NCBI RefSeq assembly: GCF_019431375.1
Contig: NZ_CP080267.1
Coordinates: 3,227,933 to 3,291,932, forward strand
Direction of reading: 5' to 3'
Source: Alcanivorax sp.
GTDB taxonomy: Bacteria; Pseudomonadota; Gammaproteobacteria; Pseudomonadales; Alcanivoracaceae
Length of the DNA stretch: 64,000 nt
The notes under the pieces are model-generated. The model was not told the DNA's origin, made no database searches, and saw only the letters and a list, made by a program, of their open reading frames with translations. Each line of letters opens with the position of its first letter. The first letter of the stretch is position 1. Below are positions 48,305 through 57,581 of this stretch, piece by piece. The translations under genes and the position numbers were made by a program.

Positions 48305-49507
48305 TCAAGCCCGGCGTTTTTCCTTATCTTCAAAAAGCCCGTTATGTTCGCCCAATGCCGGGCTGTCGCCATCGCGGGTCTGGGCGCCCACAAAACGGAT
48401 TGGTGAGCGCAGTACCGGGCCCTTGTGATTATTGGTTACCAGTCCCCGGGCCTGTACCTGTTCATTGGCGAGGGCTTCTTCCAGAGTGAGAATGCCTGAC
48501 ACGCAGGTGTCCTTGTGGGCGAGCCGCGCGTCCCACTGATCCCGGGTGCGAGTTAGCAGGATCAACTGAATCGCCCAGCGCACCGGGATCATCAGTCTGC
48601 GCAGTTTCTTCGGGTCGGCGGCCAGCTTGGTCAGGGCATCGTTACCGCCACTGGCGGATTTCGGCTTGTCGGCGGCAGATCCGGAAGAGGCGCCGGCTTT
48701 TTTCTGTTTTTTCTTCCAGAGAAAGGCGGGCGTGATTTCCTTCAGGAACGCCATAAAGAACTTGGGTTCCAGGGAGCCCACCGCCAGGTATTTGCCGTCC
48801 CGGCAGCGGTACACGTTGTAGTTGGCCAGGGCGCCGGTGAGCATGTCCTTGCCACGGGGCTGGCTGTTGCCGTGCTGGTGGTGGGTGGCCAGGGCCATGC
48901 TTTGCAAGGCCAGGGCGCCATCGAGCATGGCCACGTCCACCCAGCAGCCTTCGCCACTCTGACGGGCGCCCATTACCGCGGCAAGAATGCCGATGGCACA
49001 GTTCTGCGCGCCGCCGGCCAGGTCGGCGATTTGCACGTTGGACATGGCCGGGCGCTTGCCGGGCAGACCGGTCTGGTCGAGCACGCCGGCATATCCCAGG
49101 TAGTTCAGGTCATGGCCCGGGCGGTCCGCATAGGGGCCGGTCTGGCCGTAGCCGGTGAGGGAGGCATAGACCAGTTTCGGGTTGAGGGCTTTCAGGGTGT
49201 CATAGCCACAACCCAGCTTGTCCATGACGCCGGGGCGAAAGGATTCCAGTACCACGTCGGCGTCTTTCACCAGTGACTTGAAGCGTTCCACGTCGTCGGC
49301 CTGGCGCAGATCCAGAGTCAGGGATTGCTTGCCCCGGTTGACGATGTCGAACAGCTCTGGAGATAGTTCACGGGCATAGTCGCCGCCATCCGGTTCCTCG
49401 ATCTTGATCACCTCGGCGCCAAGCTGGGCCAGGGTGAGGGAGCAGAAGGGGCCGGGTAACAGGCGGGACAGGTCGAGGACCGTCAAGCCGTCGAGTAATG
49501 GGTTCAT
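48305..49507 (-). CDS. CaiB/BaiF CoA-transferase family protein (alpha-methylacyl-CoA racemase-like)
   Basis: The 400-residue protein has the family start GLTVLDLSRLLPGPFCSLTLAQLGAEVIKIEEP and the catalytic Asp in PGHDLNYLGYAGVL, with VDVAMLDGALAL. The DLNYLG context is closer to alpha-methylacyl-CoA racemase than to formyl-CoA transferase. About residues 265-290 form an unusual Lys/Ser/Ala-rich low-complexity insert (KKKQKKAGASSGSAADKPKS). The ATG at 49507 follows AGGA. It may epimerise branched acyl-CoAs for the beta-oxidation enzymes encoded just upstream. Confidence 0.88.
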   Translation of the reverse strand: MNPLLDGLTVLDLSRLLPGPFCSLTLAQLGAEVIKIEEPDGGDYARELSPELFDIVNRGKQSLTLDLRQADDVERFKSLVKDADVVLESFRPGVMDKLGCGYDTLKALNPKLVYASLTGYGQTGPYADRPGHDLNYLGYAGVLDQTGLPGKRPAMSNVQIADLAGGAQNCAIGILAAVMGARQSGEGCWVDVAMLDGALALQSMALATHHQHGNSQPRGKDMLTGALANYNVYRCRDGKYLAVGSLEPKFFMAFLKEITPAFLWKKKQKKAGASSGSAADKPKSASGGNDALTKLAADPKKLRRLMIPVRWAIQLILLTRTRDQWDARLAHKDTCVSGILTLEEALANEQVQARGLVTNNHKGPVLRSPIRFVGAQTRDGDSPALGEHNGLFEDKEKRRA

Positions 49508-49590
49508 GGAAAATCCTGTTGCCGATACAGAGGAAAAATTCCTTTGCTCTGTGATACGACAGGGCAAAGGAATTGAACCTGAAAAAAGAA

Positions 49591-49618
49591 AACCGAACGC
49601 CCGGTCGGGCGTTCGGTT
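49591..49618 (-). terminator. Rho-independent terminator after the fadE-like gene
   Basis: The perfect stem AACCGAACGCCCG / CGGGCGTTCGGTT is followed on the minus strand by TTCTTTTTTC. It separates the acyl-CoA dehydrogenase gene from the CoA-transferase gene, so the latter probably has its own promoter. Confidence 0.9.
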
Positions 49619-49627
49619 TCGGAGGGG

Positions 49628-51931
49628 TTACTCGCCGACAGCCTTGGCCAGGCCATACTCCGGCGGTTGCTCCACACCACCGTCGCCGGTGGCGCTCATG
49701 GCGGGGATGCCGCCAGCGCCGTAGTACTCGTCCTTGGTGAACACGTCCACCTCGATGGCCAGCAGGCAGGCCGCGGTGGCGTCATTGAGCAGCGCCAGTT
49801 CCGCCTCGCTGATCACGCCTTGCTGGGCGGCATCGGCGGCCAGCTCTTCCACCTTGCCACGGCCCAGCTTGCGGGCTTTCTGGGCAGCGCGGATCTTGGC
49901 GCGCACCGGCTCGGCTTCGGTGGTCAAGCGGAAGGCCTTGAGCAGACGGCCAAGACCCTGATCACTTTCTTCCGGCATGTAGTTGCCGCCCACCAGACGC
50001 TTGTACTGGTCGCCGTAGCTTTGCAGGGCCAGGGCAGCCTTGTGGCTGAGCTGGTCATCGGGCAGTTTGGCCAGCGGGTTCAGACCCAGCCAGAGTCGAC
50101 CCACGGTTTTCAGGATCACGCCCACCGGGCCGCCGAAGTTTTCATAGATACCTTCGAAGGCTTTCTGGATCTGGGTGAGACCGTATTCACCGGCGTACTG
50201 CACCAGCGCCAGGTCTTCCGCCTTGCGGCCTTCGGCTTCAAAGCGACGCAGGGCAGAGGTGGTGATGTACAACCAGGCCACCGCGTCCGCATAGCGACCG
50301 GTCAGGTTGCCGCGGGCTTTCAGCTTGCCGCCCACGAAGAACATGGCCAGGTTGGTGAGCAGGCCGAAGCGGGTGGCCGCCCAGCCCAGACGCCGGTAGA
50401 TGCTCTTGGTCTTCGGCTCCACATCCGGCACCTTCACGGTGAACCAGCCACGGGTAACGCCGCGTACCAGGGTCATCACCATGCCGAGCAGGAACTGCAC
50501 CATCCAGCCGGTGAGGTTCTTGCGGAAGCTGTCTACGTCCTCGTTTTCCACCGCCTGTACCACCTTGTAGGCGTAGGGATGGCAGCGGGTGGCGCCCTGA
50601 CCGAAGATCATCAGGGTGCGGGTCATGATGTTGGCGCCTTCCACGGTGACACTCACCGGGGCAGAGTTGTACAGGCGGCCCATGGTGTTGTTGGGGCCCT
50701 GCATGACGCCGTAGCCGGCGGTCACGTCCATGGCATCGGTGCCGATCTCGCGGCCCATTTCGGTGGAGTAGGCTTTCATCACCGCGGACATTACCGGCGG
50801 TTGAATGCCGTGGTCCACGGCGGAGCAGCCGAATACGCGGGCAGCGTCGAAGGCGTAGGTCATGCCGGCGGCCTTGCCGATCTTGTGTTCCACGCCTTCC
50901 ATGCGACCGATGGGAATGCCGAACTGCTGGCGCACCATGGAGTAGGCCCCTGCAATCATGGCGCCGTGTCGTACGCCGCAGACACCAGTAGCCGGCAGGG
51001 ACACCATGCGCCCACCCGCCAGGGCTTCCATGAGCATCTTCCAGCCCATGCCGGTGTATTCCACACCGCCCAGCACGTTGCCGGCGGGTACAATCACATC
51101 ACGACCGACGATGGGGCCATTGGGGAAATGTTCGCCAATCGGCTGGTGGTGATCGCCGATGTGCAGGCCTTCGGTGCCCGCTGCGCCTTTTTCGATCAGC
51201 ACCACGGTGATACCTGGCTCTTCGCCTTTGCCCAGCAGGTTCTCGGGGTCGTGCAGACGCACGGCCAGGGAGATCAGATTGGAGACCGGTGCCAGGGTGA
51301 TGTAGCGCTTGCGGAAATTGAGCTTGAACTTCACTTCGCCATCGTCGTCCTTGAACACGACGCCTTCCGCCTTGATGGAGGCAGCGTCAGAACCGGCGGT
51401 GGGCTCAGTGAGACCGAAGCAGGGAATGAATTCCCCCTTGGCCAGCTTGGGCAGGTAGTAGTTCTTTTGCTCGTCGGTGCCATAGTGACCCAGCAGTTCA
51501 GCGGCGCCCAGGGAATTGGGAATCACCACCATGGCGCTGAGCAGGCCGGAATAGGAGCTGACCTTGGCCATGATGCAGGACTTTGCCTGGGTGGACATGG
51601 GCATGCCGCCATACTCTTTGGCGATCTGCATGGCGAAGAAACCATTGTCGGCCATGAACTTGAAGATATCGTCCGGCAGCTTGCGGGTACGGGACAGCTC
51701 ATAGCTGTCGGCCATCTTCAGCAGCTCTTCCACCGGGCCGTCCAGGAATGCCTGTTCGTGTTCCGGGAGCTGGTCATAGTTTTCGGCAAGGATTTTTTCA
51801 AAGTCCACCTTGCCGCCGAAGAATTGACCGTCAATCCACACATCGCCGGCTTCCAGGGCCTGGCGTTCGGTGTCGGAAATCTGCGGGAGGATCTTGTTGT
51901 CCCGCATCCAGTTCATCACTTGTTGAAACAT
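49628..51931 (-). CDS. fadE: FadE-like acyl-CoA dehydrogenase
   Basis: FadE performs the first, FAD-dependent step of beta-oxidation. The 767-residue protein belongs to the long FadE class: the core FGLTEPTAGSDAASIKAEG, ITLAPVSNLISLAVRL, GGRMVSLPATGVCG, and the catalytic glutamate in VSVTVEGANIMTRTLMIFGQGA. A long C-terminal extension includes a hydrophobic stretch near FLLGMVMTLVRG, which may bind the membrane. AAGGAA precedes the ATG. It follows fadJ by 79 bases on the same strand. Confidence 0.93.
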   Translation of the reverse strand: MFQQVMNWMRDNKILPQISDTERQALEAGDVWIDGQFFGGKVDFEKILAENYDQLPEHEQAFLDGPVEELLKMADSYELSRTRKLPDDIFKFMADNGFFAMQIAKEYGGMPMSTQAKSCIMAKVSSYSGLLSAMVVIPNSLGAAELLGHYGTDEQKNYYLPKLAKGEFIPCFGLTEPTAGSDAASIKAEGVVFKDDDGEVKFKLNFRKRYITLAPVSNLISLAVRLHDPENLLGKGEEPGITVVLIEKGAAGTEGLHIGDHHQPIGEHFPNGPIVGRDVIVPAGNVLGGVEYTGMGWKMLMEALAGGRMVSLPATGVCGVRHGAMIAGAYSMVRQQFGIPIGRMEGVEHKIGKAAGMTYAFDAARVFGCSAVDHGIQPPVMSAVMKAYSTEMGREIGTDAMDVTAGYGVMQGPNNTMGRLYNSAPVSVTVEGANIMTRTLMIFGQGATRCHPYAYKVVQAVENEDVDSFRKNLTGWMVQFLLGMVMTLVRGVTRGWFTVKVPDVEPKTKSIYRRLGWAATRFGLLTNLAMFFVGGKLKARGNLTGRYADAVAWLYITTSALRRFEAEGRKAEDLALVQYAGEYGLTQIQKAFEGIYENFGGPVGVILKTVGRLWLGLNPLAKLPDDQLSHKAALALQSYGDQYKRLVGGNYMPEESDQGLGRLLKAFRLTTEAEPVRAKIRAAQKARKLGRGKVEELAADAAQQGVISEAELALLNDATAACLLAIEVDVFTKDEYYGAGGIPAMSATGDGGVEQPPEYGLAKAVGE

Positions 51932-52010
51932 GCTGTGGTTCCTTTGAGGTTGTTAGGCCCTGCAGGGCAGGACGAACGTTTACGGGCGCGAACAAACAAG
52001 CGCCGGACGC

Positions 52011-54170
52011 TTACGGGTAAAAGCGTTGTTTCTTTTTGGCCATCTCTATCAATAGCGGAGCCGGTGTGAAGCGGTCGCCAAACTGTTCGGCCAGGCGCTC
52101 CAGGGTGCGTACCGCATTGGTAAGACCCAGGCTGTCCATGTAGCGGAACGGGCCGCCGCGGAAGGGCGGGAAGCCCAGGCCGAAGATGGCGCCGATGTCA
52201 CCGTGCATGGGATCGCTGATGATGCCGTCCTGCAAACAGTAGGCGGCTTCGTTGATCATCAGCCAGGCACAGCGGCTGACGATTTCCTCGTCGTCCGCGT
52301 CTTTTTCACTGGTCACATTCATCAGCTCATAGAGCACGGTGTTGACCGGTTTTTCACCTTTGGCCACACCTTCATAGATATAGAAGCCGCGGCCACTCTT
52401 GCGGCCCAGATAATCGTTTTCGATCATCAGGCTGGCGGCATCCGGTGATGCCATCCGTTCCCCAAAGGCTTTTTCCAGTACCGGGCCGACTTTGGTGCCC
52501 ACATCCACGCCCACTTCGTCGAGCAGGGTGATGGGGCCTACCGGGAAGCCAAAGCGCACCAGCGCCTTGTCCACGGCTTTCACATCGACCCCTTCGGTGA
52601 GCAGGCGGGTAGCTTCGTTCAGGTAGGGCGCCAGGATGCGAGTGGTGTAAAAGCCGGGTCCATCCTTCACCACGATCACGGTCTTGCCCTGGGCCTTGCC
52701 GAAGGCCACACAGCCGGCGGTCACCTCAGGCGCGGTCTTGTCCGTGGTGATGATTTCCAGCAGTGGCATCTTTTCCACCGGGGAAAAGTAATGCAGGCCG
52801 ATCACGTTTTCCGGACGCTCAGCGGCACTGGCAATGTCGGTGATGGGAATGGAGGAGGTGTTGGAGGCAAAGATGGTGTGCTTGTTGCCGTTGGCTTCCA
52901 CGTCCTTGAGCATCTTGTGCTTCAGACCCAGGTCCTCGAACACCGCTTCCACCACCAGGTCCAGTCCCTTGAAACCGCTGTAATCGGCGGTATAGGAAAT
53001 GCGGCCCTGTTCAGCGCTGGCATCGGCGGCGGTCATGGCACCTTTTTTGGCGCGCTTGTTGTAGAACTCGCTGACGTATTTCACGCCATGGGCCAGGCCC
53101 TTGTCGTCCCGGTCTTTCAGACGCACCGGCAGCTTGGCCTTGTTGATGGTGGTCAGCGCGATACCTGCCCCCATCAGGCCGGCACCGAGGACGCCGACTT
53201 TTTCGATATCGCGGGCTTTCACGCCGTCGGCCACAAAGGTGTCTTTTTTCAGGGTATTGGTGGCGTGGAAAATTCCGCGCAGCTGTTTCGATTGCGGTGA
53301 CATGGCCAGTTCGCCGAACAGGCGCGCTTCGGTGGCGTAACCCTGTTCGATACCTTCCTCGAAGCCAGCTTCCACCGCATCGATGATGGCCGGTGGTGCC
53401 GGGTACAGGCCGTGGGTCTTTTTCGCAGTCTGCTTGCGGGCCTGGTCGAAGACCATCTTGCGGCCCAGGCTGTTCTGTTCTAGCGCGGCTTTAGTGATGC
53501 CTTCTTTGCTGAAGTAGCTGGCCAGATCGACGCCGCCTTCTTCCTTGGCATCAACCAGCTCCAGCGCACGGGCTACAGCCCGGTCGTACACGGCCACGGC
53601 TTCCACCACTTCATCCACCAGGCCGATTTTCTTCGCCGGTTTGGCTTTCAGCTGACGGCCGGTGAGCATCAGGTCCAGGGCGGTGGCGATACCCACCTGG
53701 CGAGGCATGCGCTGAGTGCCGCCGCCGGCAGGCAGCAGGCCCAGCATCACCTCAGGCAGACCCAGTACGGTGTCGCTGCTGTTAGCGGCGATGCGATAGG
53801 AACAGGCCAGAGCCAGTTCCATGCCGCCGCCCAGGCAGGCGCCCTTGATGGCGGCTACCACCGGCATATCCAGGTCTTCCAGTTTCTGGAAAGTCTGCTG
53901 ACACTGGGTGGACAGATCGCTCACTTCTTTCGCTGTCTTTGCGCTTTCAAACAGCTTGATATCGGCGCCGGCCATGAATGAGCCCGCTTTGGTGGAGTAA
54001 AGCACCAGAGCTTTGGGTTGGGCTTTCTCGATGGCAGCAAAGGCGCTGTTGAAGTCGTCAACAAACTCCGCTTTCAGGGTGTTCTGGGCATCGCCGGGAA
54101 CATTGATTTCCAGTACGGCCACACCGTTATCCAGCGGTTTGAGAGTAAAAGCACGTTGCGTTTTGCTCAT
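52011..54170 (-). CDS. fadJ: Fatty-acid oxidation complex alpha subunit FadJ-like
   Basis: The 719-residue protein (E. coli FadJ 714) joins an N-terminal enoyl-CoA hydratase (KGACLGGGMELALACSYRIA, GLPEVMLGLLPAGGGTQRMPR) to a 3-hydroxyacyl-CoA dehydrogenase with the NAD site VLGAGLMGAGIA and the catalytic His in GLHYFSPVEKMPLLE. It performs steps two and three of beta-oxidation. The ATG at 54170 follows GGAG. Only 22 bases separate it from fadI, so they form an operon. Confidence 0.94.
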   Translation of the reverse strand: MSKTQRAFTLKPLDNGVAVLEINVPGDAQNTLKAEFVDDFNSAFAAIEKAQPKALVLYSTKAGSFMAGADIKLFESAKTAKEVSDLSTQCQQTFQKLEDLDMPVVAAIKGACLGGGMELALACSYRIAANSSDTVLGLPEVMLGLLPAGGGTQRMPRQVGIATALDLMLTGRQLKAKPAKKIGLVDEVVEAVAVYDRAVARALELVDAKEEGGVDLASYFSKEGITKAALEQNSLGRKMVFDQARKQTAKKTHGLYPAPPAIIDAVEAGFEEGIEQGYATEARLFGELAMSPQSKQLRGIFHATNTLKKDTFVADGVKARDIEKVGVLGAGLMGAGIALTTINKAKLPVRLKDRDDKGLAHGVKYVSEFYNKRAKKGAMTAADASAEQGRISYTADYSGFKGLDLVVEAVFEDLGLKHKMLKDVEANGNKHTIFASNTSSIPITDIASAAERPENVIGLHYFSPVEKMPLLEIITTDKTAPEVTAGCVAFGKAQGKTVIVVKDGPGFYTTRILAPYLNEATRLLTEGVDVKAVDKALVRFGFPVGPITLLDEVGVDVGTKVGPVLEKAFGERMASPDAASLMIENDYLGRKSGRGFYIYEGVAKGEKPVNTVLYELMNVTSEKDADDEEIVSRCAWLMINEAAYCLQDGIISDPMHGDIGAIFGLGFPPFRGGPFRYMDSLGLTNAVRTLERLAEQFGDRFTPAPLLIEMAKKKQRFYP

Positions 54171-54192
54171 GGGGATCTCCTTGTTCCGCTGT

Positions 54193-55497
54193 TTATTCCG
54201 CTTCCAGTACCATGGCGGCACCAATACCGCCGGCGGCGCAGGCGGTGGTCAGGGCCAGACCGCCACCGCGACGCTGCAGTTCATACAGTGCCTGGCTGAT
54301 GACACGGGCGCCGGTGGCACCGAAGGGGTGGCCGTACGCGATCGAGCCGCCGTTCACGTTGAGAATGCTGCGATCTACCTCACCCAGGGCAGCGAGGCCG
54401 GTCTGGCTACGCACATAGTCATCGTCGGCCAGCCCTTTCAGGTTACAGGCCACCTGGCCGGCGAAGGCCTCGTGCATGTCCACCAGGGTCAGGTCTTTCA
54501 GGGCGAGTCCGGCACGAGCCATGGCCATGGGGGCGGCCAGCACAGGGCCCATCAGCAAATCATCCTGAGGGCTGCGGGCAGCAAAAGCGTAGGAGCGGAT
54601 ATAACCCAGCGGCTCGTAGCCCAGCGCCTTGGCTTTTTTCTCACTCATCATCAGCAGGGCGCCAGCACCATCGGTGAGTGGGCTGCTGTTGGCGGCGGTA
54701 ACGCTACCGGAGACCTTGTCGAAAACCGGCTTCAGTTTGCTGTAGCCGGCACGCTCGGAGTTCTTGCGCACCAGGTTGTCGTCCTTCAGTGGGGTCGCAT
54801 TGGGCGGCAGGAAGGCGGTCATCACCTGTTTGTCCAGGCGGCCTTCGGCCCAGGCGCGGGCGGCGTTGCTGTGGGAGGCATGGGCAAGGTCGTCCTGCTC
54901 CTGGCGGCTGATGCCCCACTTCTTGACCATCTTCTCGGTGCTTTCGCCCATGGTCTCGCCCACCGAGTATTCGGTAATGGACGGTGCCTGGGGCAGCAGG
55001 TCTTTCGCCTTAAGCTGGCTGAGCAGCTTGATGCGGTCCTTCATGGTCTTGGCGAAGCTCACGTCACGCAGTACCGCGCTCAGCTCGGAGGACAGTGGCA
55101 CCCGGGCGCAGCTGGTGGAGTCGGTGCCACCGGCAATGGCCACATCGGTGTAACCGGCGACAATGTTGTCGGCCACGCTGGCGGCGGTCTGGAAGCTGGT
55201 GGCGCAGGCACGGGTGATGGAGTAGGCGTCCACCGTGTCCATGCCCAGGGCGAGGGCGATTTCCCGGGCAATAAAGGGCGCTTCCGGGATCATCACCGTC
55301 ATGCCGAACACCAGTTGCTCGATATCGCGCTGGTCCAGGTTGTTGCGGGCCATCAGTTCCTTCACGGCCATGGCGCCCAGGTCGATGGCGTTCAGGTCTT
55401 TATAGTGGGTGGCGATACGGGCGAACGGGGTACGCAGACCATCCACCACGGCCACGCGGCCGCTGCGGCCAGCCAGCTTCATTTTGCGTACAGGCAT
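54193..55497 (-). CDS. fadI: Acetyl-CoA C-acyltransferase FadI (3-ketoacyl-CoA thiolase)
   Basis: FadI cleaves 3-ketoacyl-CoA in the last beta-oxidation step. The 434-residue protein (E. coli 436) has nucleophile Cys98 in ITRACATSFQTA, the His of YGHPFGATGAR and the second Cys in LTTACAAGGIGAA. The ATG at 55497 has AAGGAG eight bases upstream. The promoter region contains a perfect palindrome shared with the divergent tetR gene, so the operon is probably repressed by that regulator. Confidence 0.95.
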   Translation of the reverse strand: MPVRKMKLAGRSGRVAVVDGLRTPFARIATHYKDLNAIDLGAMAVKELMARNNLDQRDIEQLVFGMTVMIPEAPFIAREIALALGMDTVDAYSITRACATSFQTAASVADNIVAGYTDVAIAGGTDSTSCARVPLSSELSAVLRDVSFAKTMKDRIKLLSQLKAKDLLPQAPSITEYSVGETMGESTEKMVKKWGISRQEQDDLAHASHSNAARAWAEGRLDKQVMTAFLPPNATPLKDDNLVRKNSERAGYSKLKPVFDKVSGSVTAANSSPLTDGAGALLMMSEKKAKALGYEPLGYIRSYAFAARSPQDDLLMGPVLAAPMAMARAGLALKDLTLVDMHEAFAGQVACNLKGLADDDYVRSQTGLAALGEVDRSILNVNGGSIAYGHPFGATGARVISQALYELQRRGGGLALTTACAAGGIGAAMVLEAE

Positions 55498-55529
55498 TCC
55501 AGACTCCTTGCAGGGGTTGCCGGTCACGG

Positions 55530-55653
55530 TGTAATTTTAATTACACTAAATGTGACATTGAATAGTGACAAAGTGTGTCGAGACTAGAAGCCTCCTGGCA
55601 GCGAGTCAATGCCGCAATGTGCTCTGTCCGACAGAGGTGTAATAAGAATTACA
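55530..55653. promoter_or_regulatory. Paired operators between fadI and tetR
   Basis: TGTAATTTTAATTACA (55530-55545; with flanks GTG...CAC an 18-bp perfect palindrome) lies 33 bases upstream of fadI. TGTAATAAGAATTACA (55638-55653) lies 19 bases upstream of the tetR GTG. Both share TGTAAT/ATTACA half-sites with a 4-bp centre, as expected for one dimeric TetR protein controlling both directions. Confidence 0.8.
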
Positions 55654-55671
55654 GTGCAAGGAAATGAGCGT

Positions 55672-56277
55672 GTGAGAAACGGTACGGCAGTGCTTCCCGA
55701 ATCCCGCCAGGACCCGGCGGTGCGCCAGCGCATCGAATGGGCGGCGGTGCAGGTGTTTGCGGATTCGGAATTCCATCAGGTGACGCTGCAGCAGATTGCC
55801 AGCGCCGCCCGCTGCAGCCTGCAGACCCTCTACCGGTACTACGGCAGCAAAGAGGCGCTGCTCAGCGCCTGCCTGCACCATGGCCTGGAGCAGTTGGCCG
55901 AACGCATGCTGGATCACCTGGCCGGCATCGATACCTTCCGCGACCGGCTCAGCAAGGTGTTCTGGGTGGTGCTGGATTTCTTCGACCGCAACCCGCAGAT
56001 GGGGCGGATGATGATCAACTCGGTCTATCCGGGCCGTTGGGGTAGCGATACCACGCCGGGCCAGCAGCGCCTTACCGAGCTGTTCCTGAGCGTGCTGCGT
56101 GAGGGGCAGGAGCAGGGCATCCTCAACAGCCAGGTGGCCACGCCGATCCTGCTGGACTTCTTCTACGGGGTGCTACTGCGCATTTCCCAAATGCACCTGC
56201 TGCGGGGACGCCCTGGACGCATGGCGGATCAGCACGGGGTGCTGTTCGATATGCTGTGGCGGGCAATAACGGTGTGA
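55672..56277 (+). CDS. TetR family regulator, likely of the fad operon
   Basis: The protein of 201 residues has an N-terminal TetR helix-turn-helix (VRQRIEWAAVQVFADSEFHQVTLQQIASAARCSLQTLYRYYGSKEALL) and an all-helical ligand domain. I choose the GTG at 55672 because AAGGAA lies eight bases upstream and the candidate operator then sits just before it; an upstream ATG at 55609 would run through that operator. Being divergent from fadI and sharing paired palindromes, it probably senses an acyl-CoA or fatty acid. Confidence 0.88.
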   Translation: MRNGTAVLPESRQDPAVRQRIEWAAVQVFADSEFHQVTLQQIASAARCSLQTLYRYYGSKEALLSACLHHGLEQLAERMLDHLAGIDTFRDRLSKVFWVVLDFFDRNPQMGRMMINSVYPGRWGSDTTPGQQRLTELFLSVLREGQEQGILNSQVATPILLDFFYGVLLRISQMHLLRGRPGRMADQHGVLFDMLWRAITV

Positions 56278-56378
56278 GCTTGTCGGCCCATCGGGCCAAT
56301 CGTTGCGCCTTTGCTTGTGGTTTGATCGGGGCTTTTCTATGTTGATCAGCTCGCAGTAGAACAATGAAGAGGTCACAT

Positions 56379-57296
56379 ATGCAGTCAGGCACGGTGAGCA
56401 GTAACGGTATCGAGCTTTTTTATGAGAGTCGTGGCCCGGAAAACGGGGAGCCCATTGTCTTTGTCATGGGGCTGTCGGCGCAGATGGTGTTCTGGCCGGA
56501 ACCGTTGCTGGATGCACTGGTGGAGCGTGGCTACCGGGTGATCCGTTTCGACAACCGGGATGTGGGCAAATCCACCCGCATTCGCAAGCCTTTCAAACAG
56601 GGGCCGCTGGTTGCCTTGTTGCGTTATACCCTTGGGTTGTCTGTGGACAGTGCCTATACCTTGCACGATATGGTGGCAGACACCGTGGGTCTGCTGGATG
56701 CGTTGAACATCGAACGGGCCCATTTTGCCGGGGCCTCCATGGGCGGCATGATCAGCCAGTTGATGGCTGCCAGCCACCCGGAACGGGTGTTGTCACTTAC
56801 CTCCATCATGTCCAGCAACAACAGTCCCTACCTGCCGTTGCCGAAACCGGCGGCCCTCAAGACCCTGGTGGCCCCCCGCGTCAAAGTGGAAACCGAAGAC
56901 CAGTTCGTGGCCTTCGGCCTGGAAATGATGAGCAAGCTGGCGGGTACCCTGCCCCAGGGCCGCGACGAACTGGAAGCCATGTATCGGGAGTGCTGGGCCC
57001 GCGGCATCAACCCCCGCGGTATTCGCAATCAGTTCCTGGCTGTGCTGGCCACCGGTACCCTGACCAAACACCTTAAACAGATCCGCTGCCCGACCACCGT
57101 GGTCCACGGCGGCGCCGATCCCCTGATCCGCCCCGCCGGCGGCAAAGCCTCTGCCCGTCATATTCGCGGTGCCAAGCTGGTGATCATCCCCGGCATGGGC
57201 CACGACTTCCCGCCGTCAGCTATTGAGCGGATTGGTGATCTGATTGCCGAAACAGTGGCGCGGGCGAATTCGGTGGTGCAGCCGGCGATGGCGTAG
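56379..57296 (+). CDS. Alpha/beta hydrolase
   Basis: The 305-residue protein has the hydrolase motifs IVFVMGLSAQMVFWPEP (oxyanion region), DNRDVGKSTR, nucleophile elbow AHFAGASMGGMISQLMA, acid in VVHGGADPLIRP and His in IPGMGHDFPP. It resembles the aclacinomycin-methylesterase-like group common in lipid-degrading bacteria; the substrate is unknown. GAAGAGG precedes the ATG at 56379. A hairpin at 57304-57347 probably ends its transcript. Confidence 0.87.
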   Translation: MQSGTVSSNGIELFYESRGPENGEPIVFVMGLSAQMVFWPEPLLDALVERGYRVIRFDNRDVGKSTRIRKPFKQGPLVALLRYTLGLSVDSAYTLHDMVADTVGLLDALNIERAHFAGASMGGMISQLMAASHPERVLSLTSIMSSNNSPYLPLPKPAALKTLVAPRVKVETEDQFVAFGLEMMSKLAGTLPQGRDELEAMYRECWARGINPRGIRNQFLAVLATGTLTKHLKQIRCPTTVVHGGADPLIRPAGGKASARHIRGAKLVIIPGMGHDFPPSAIERIGDLIAETVARANSVVQPAMA

Positions 57297-57303
57297 GCGC
57301 GGT

Positions 57304-57347
57304 CGGTGCTTTTCCGGCGTGGGCTTCGTCAGGCCGGGAAAACACCG
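57304..57347 (+). terminator. Hairpin after the hydrolase gene
   Basis: CGGTGCTTTTCCGG and CCGGGAAAACACCG form a near-perfect 14-bp stem with a 16-base loop, eight bases after the hydrolase stop. It has no T run, so its role as terminator is likely but not certain. Confidence 0.5.
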
Positions 57348-57581
57348 TATCGGGATGATTCAGAACCGGTCCATGGAGAAACCCGCCAGATAACCAATGG
57401 CAGCTTACGGGTCGTAACTGTTTCAAGGGTGGGTGCTGAATTCTGTCCCGTTTGCTTGCGATTGTTCAGGGAGCGCAAAGAGCGTAGCGTGAGAGATGAC
57501 AGGGACGTTCAAGTCTCAAGACGTTCCAGCCGGTGCCTCATGCCAGCGACCTGAGCACCGAAGACACCCAATGGAGGCGAT
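57348..57581. other. Upstream region of the desaturase gene
   Basis: This gap holds the presumed desaturase promoter. TGTCCCG (from about 57443) and CAGGGACG (about 57499) are weakly inverted across a stretch containing GCGTAGCGTGAG. I see no coding region and no recognisable repeat family. Confidence 0.3.

Noticed and set aside
49667..52069. 800-codon open frame antisense to the fadE-like gene
   Set aside because: Composition (His/Gly/Val rich) is that of a reverse-complement shadow, and the opposite strand has a clear acyl-CoA dehydrogenase with a ribosome binding site.
55609..56277. Longer TetR starting at the ATG at 55609
   Set aside because: It would read through the candidate operator and lacks a ribosome binding site; the GTG at 55672 has one.
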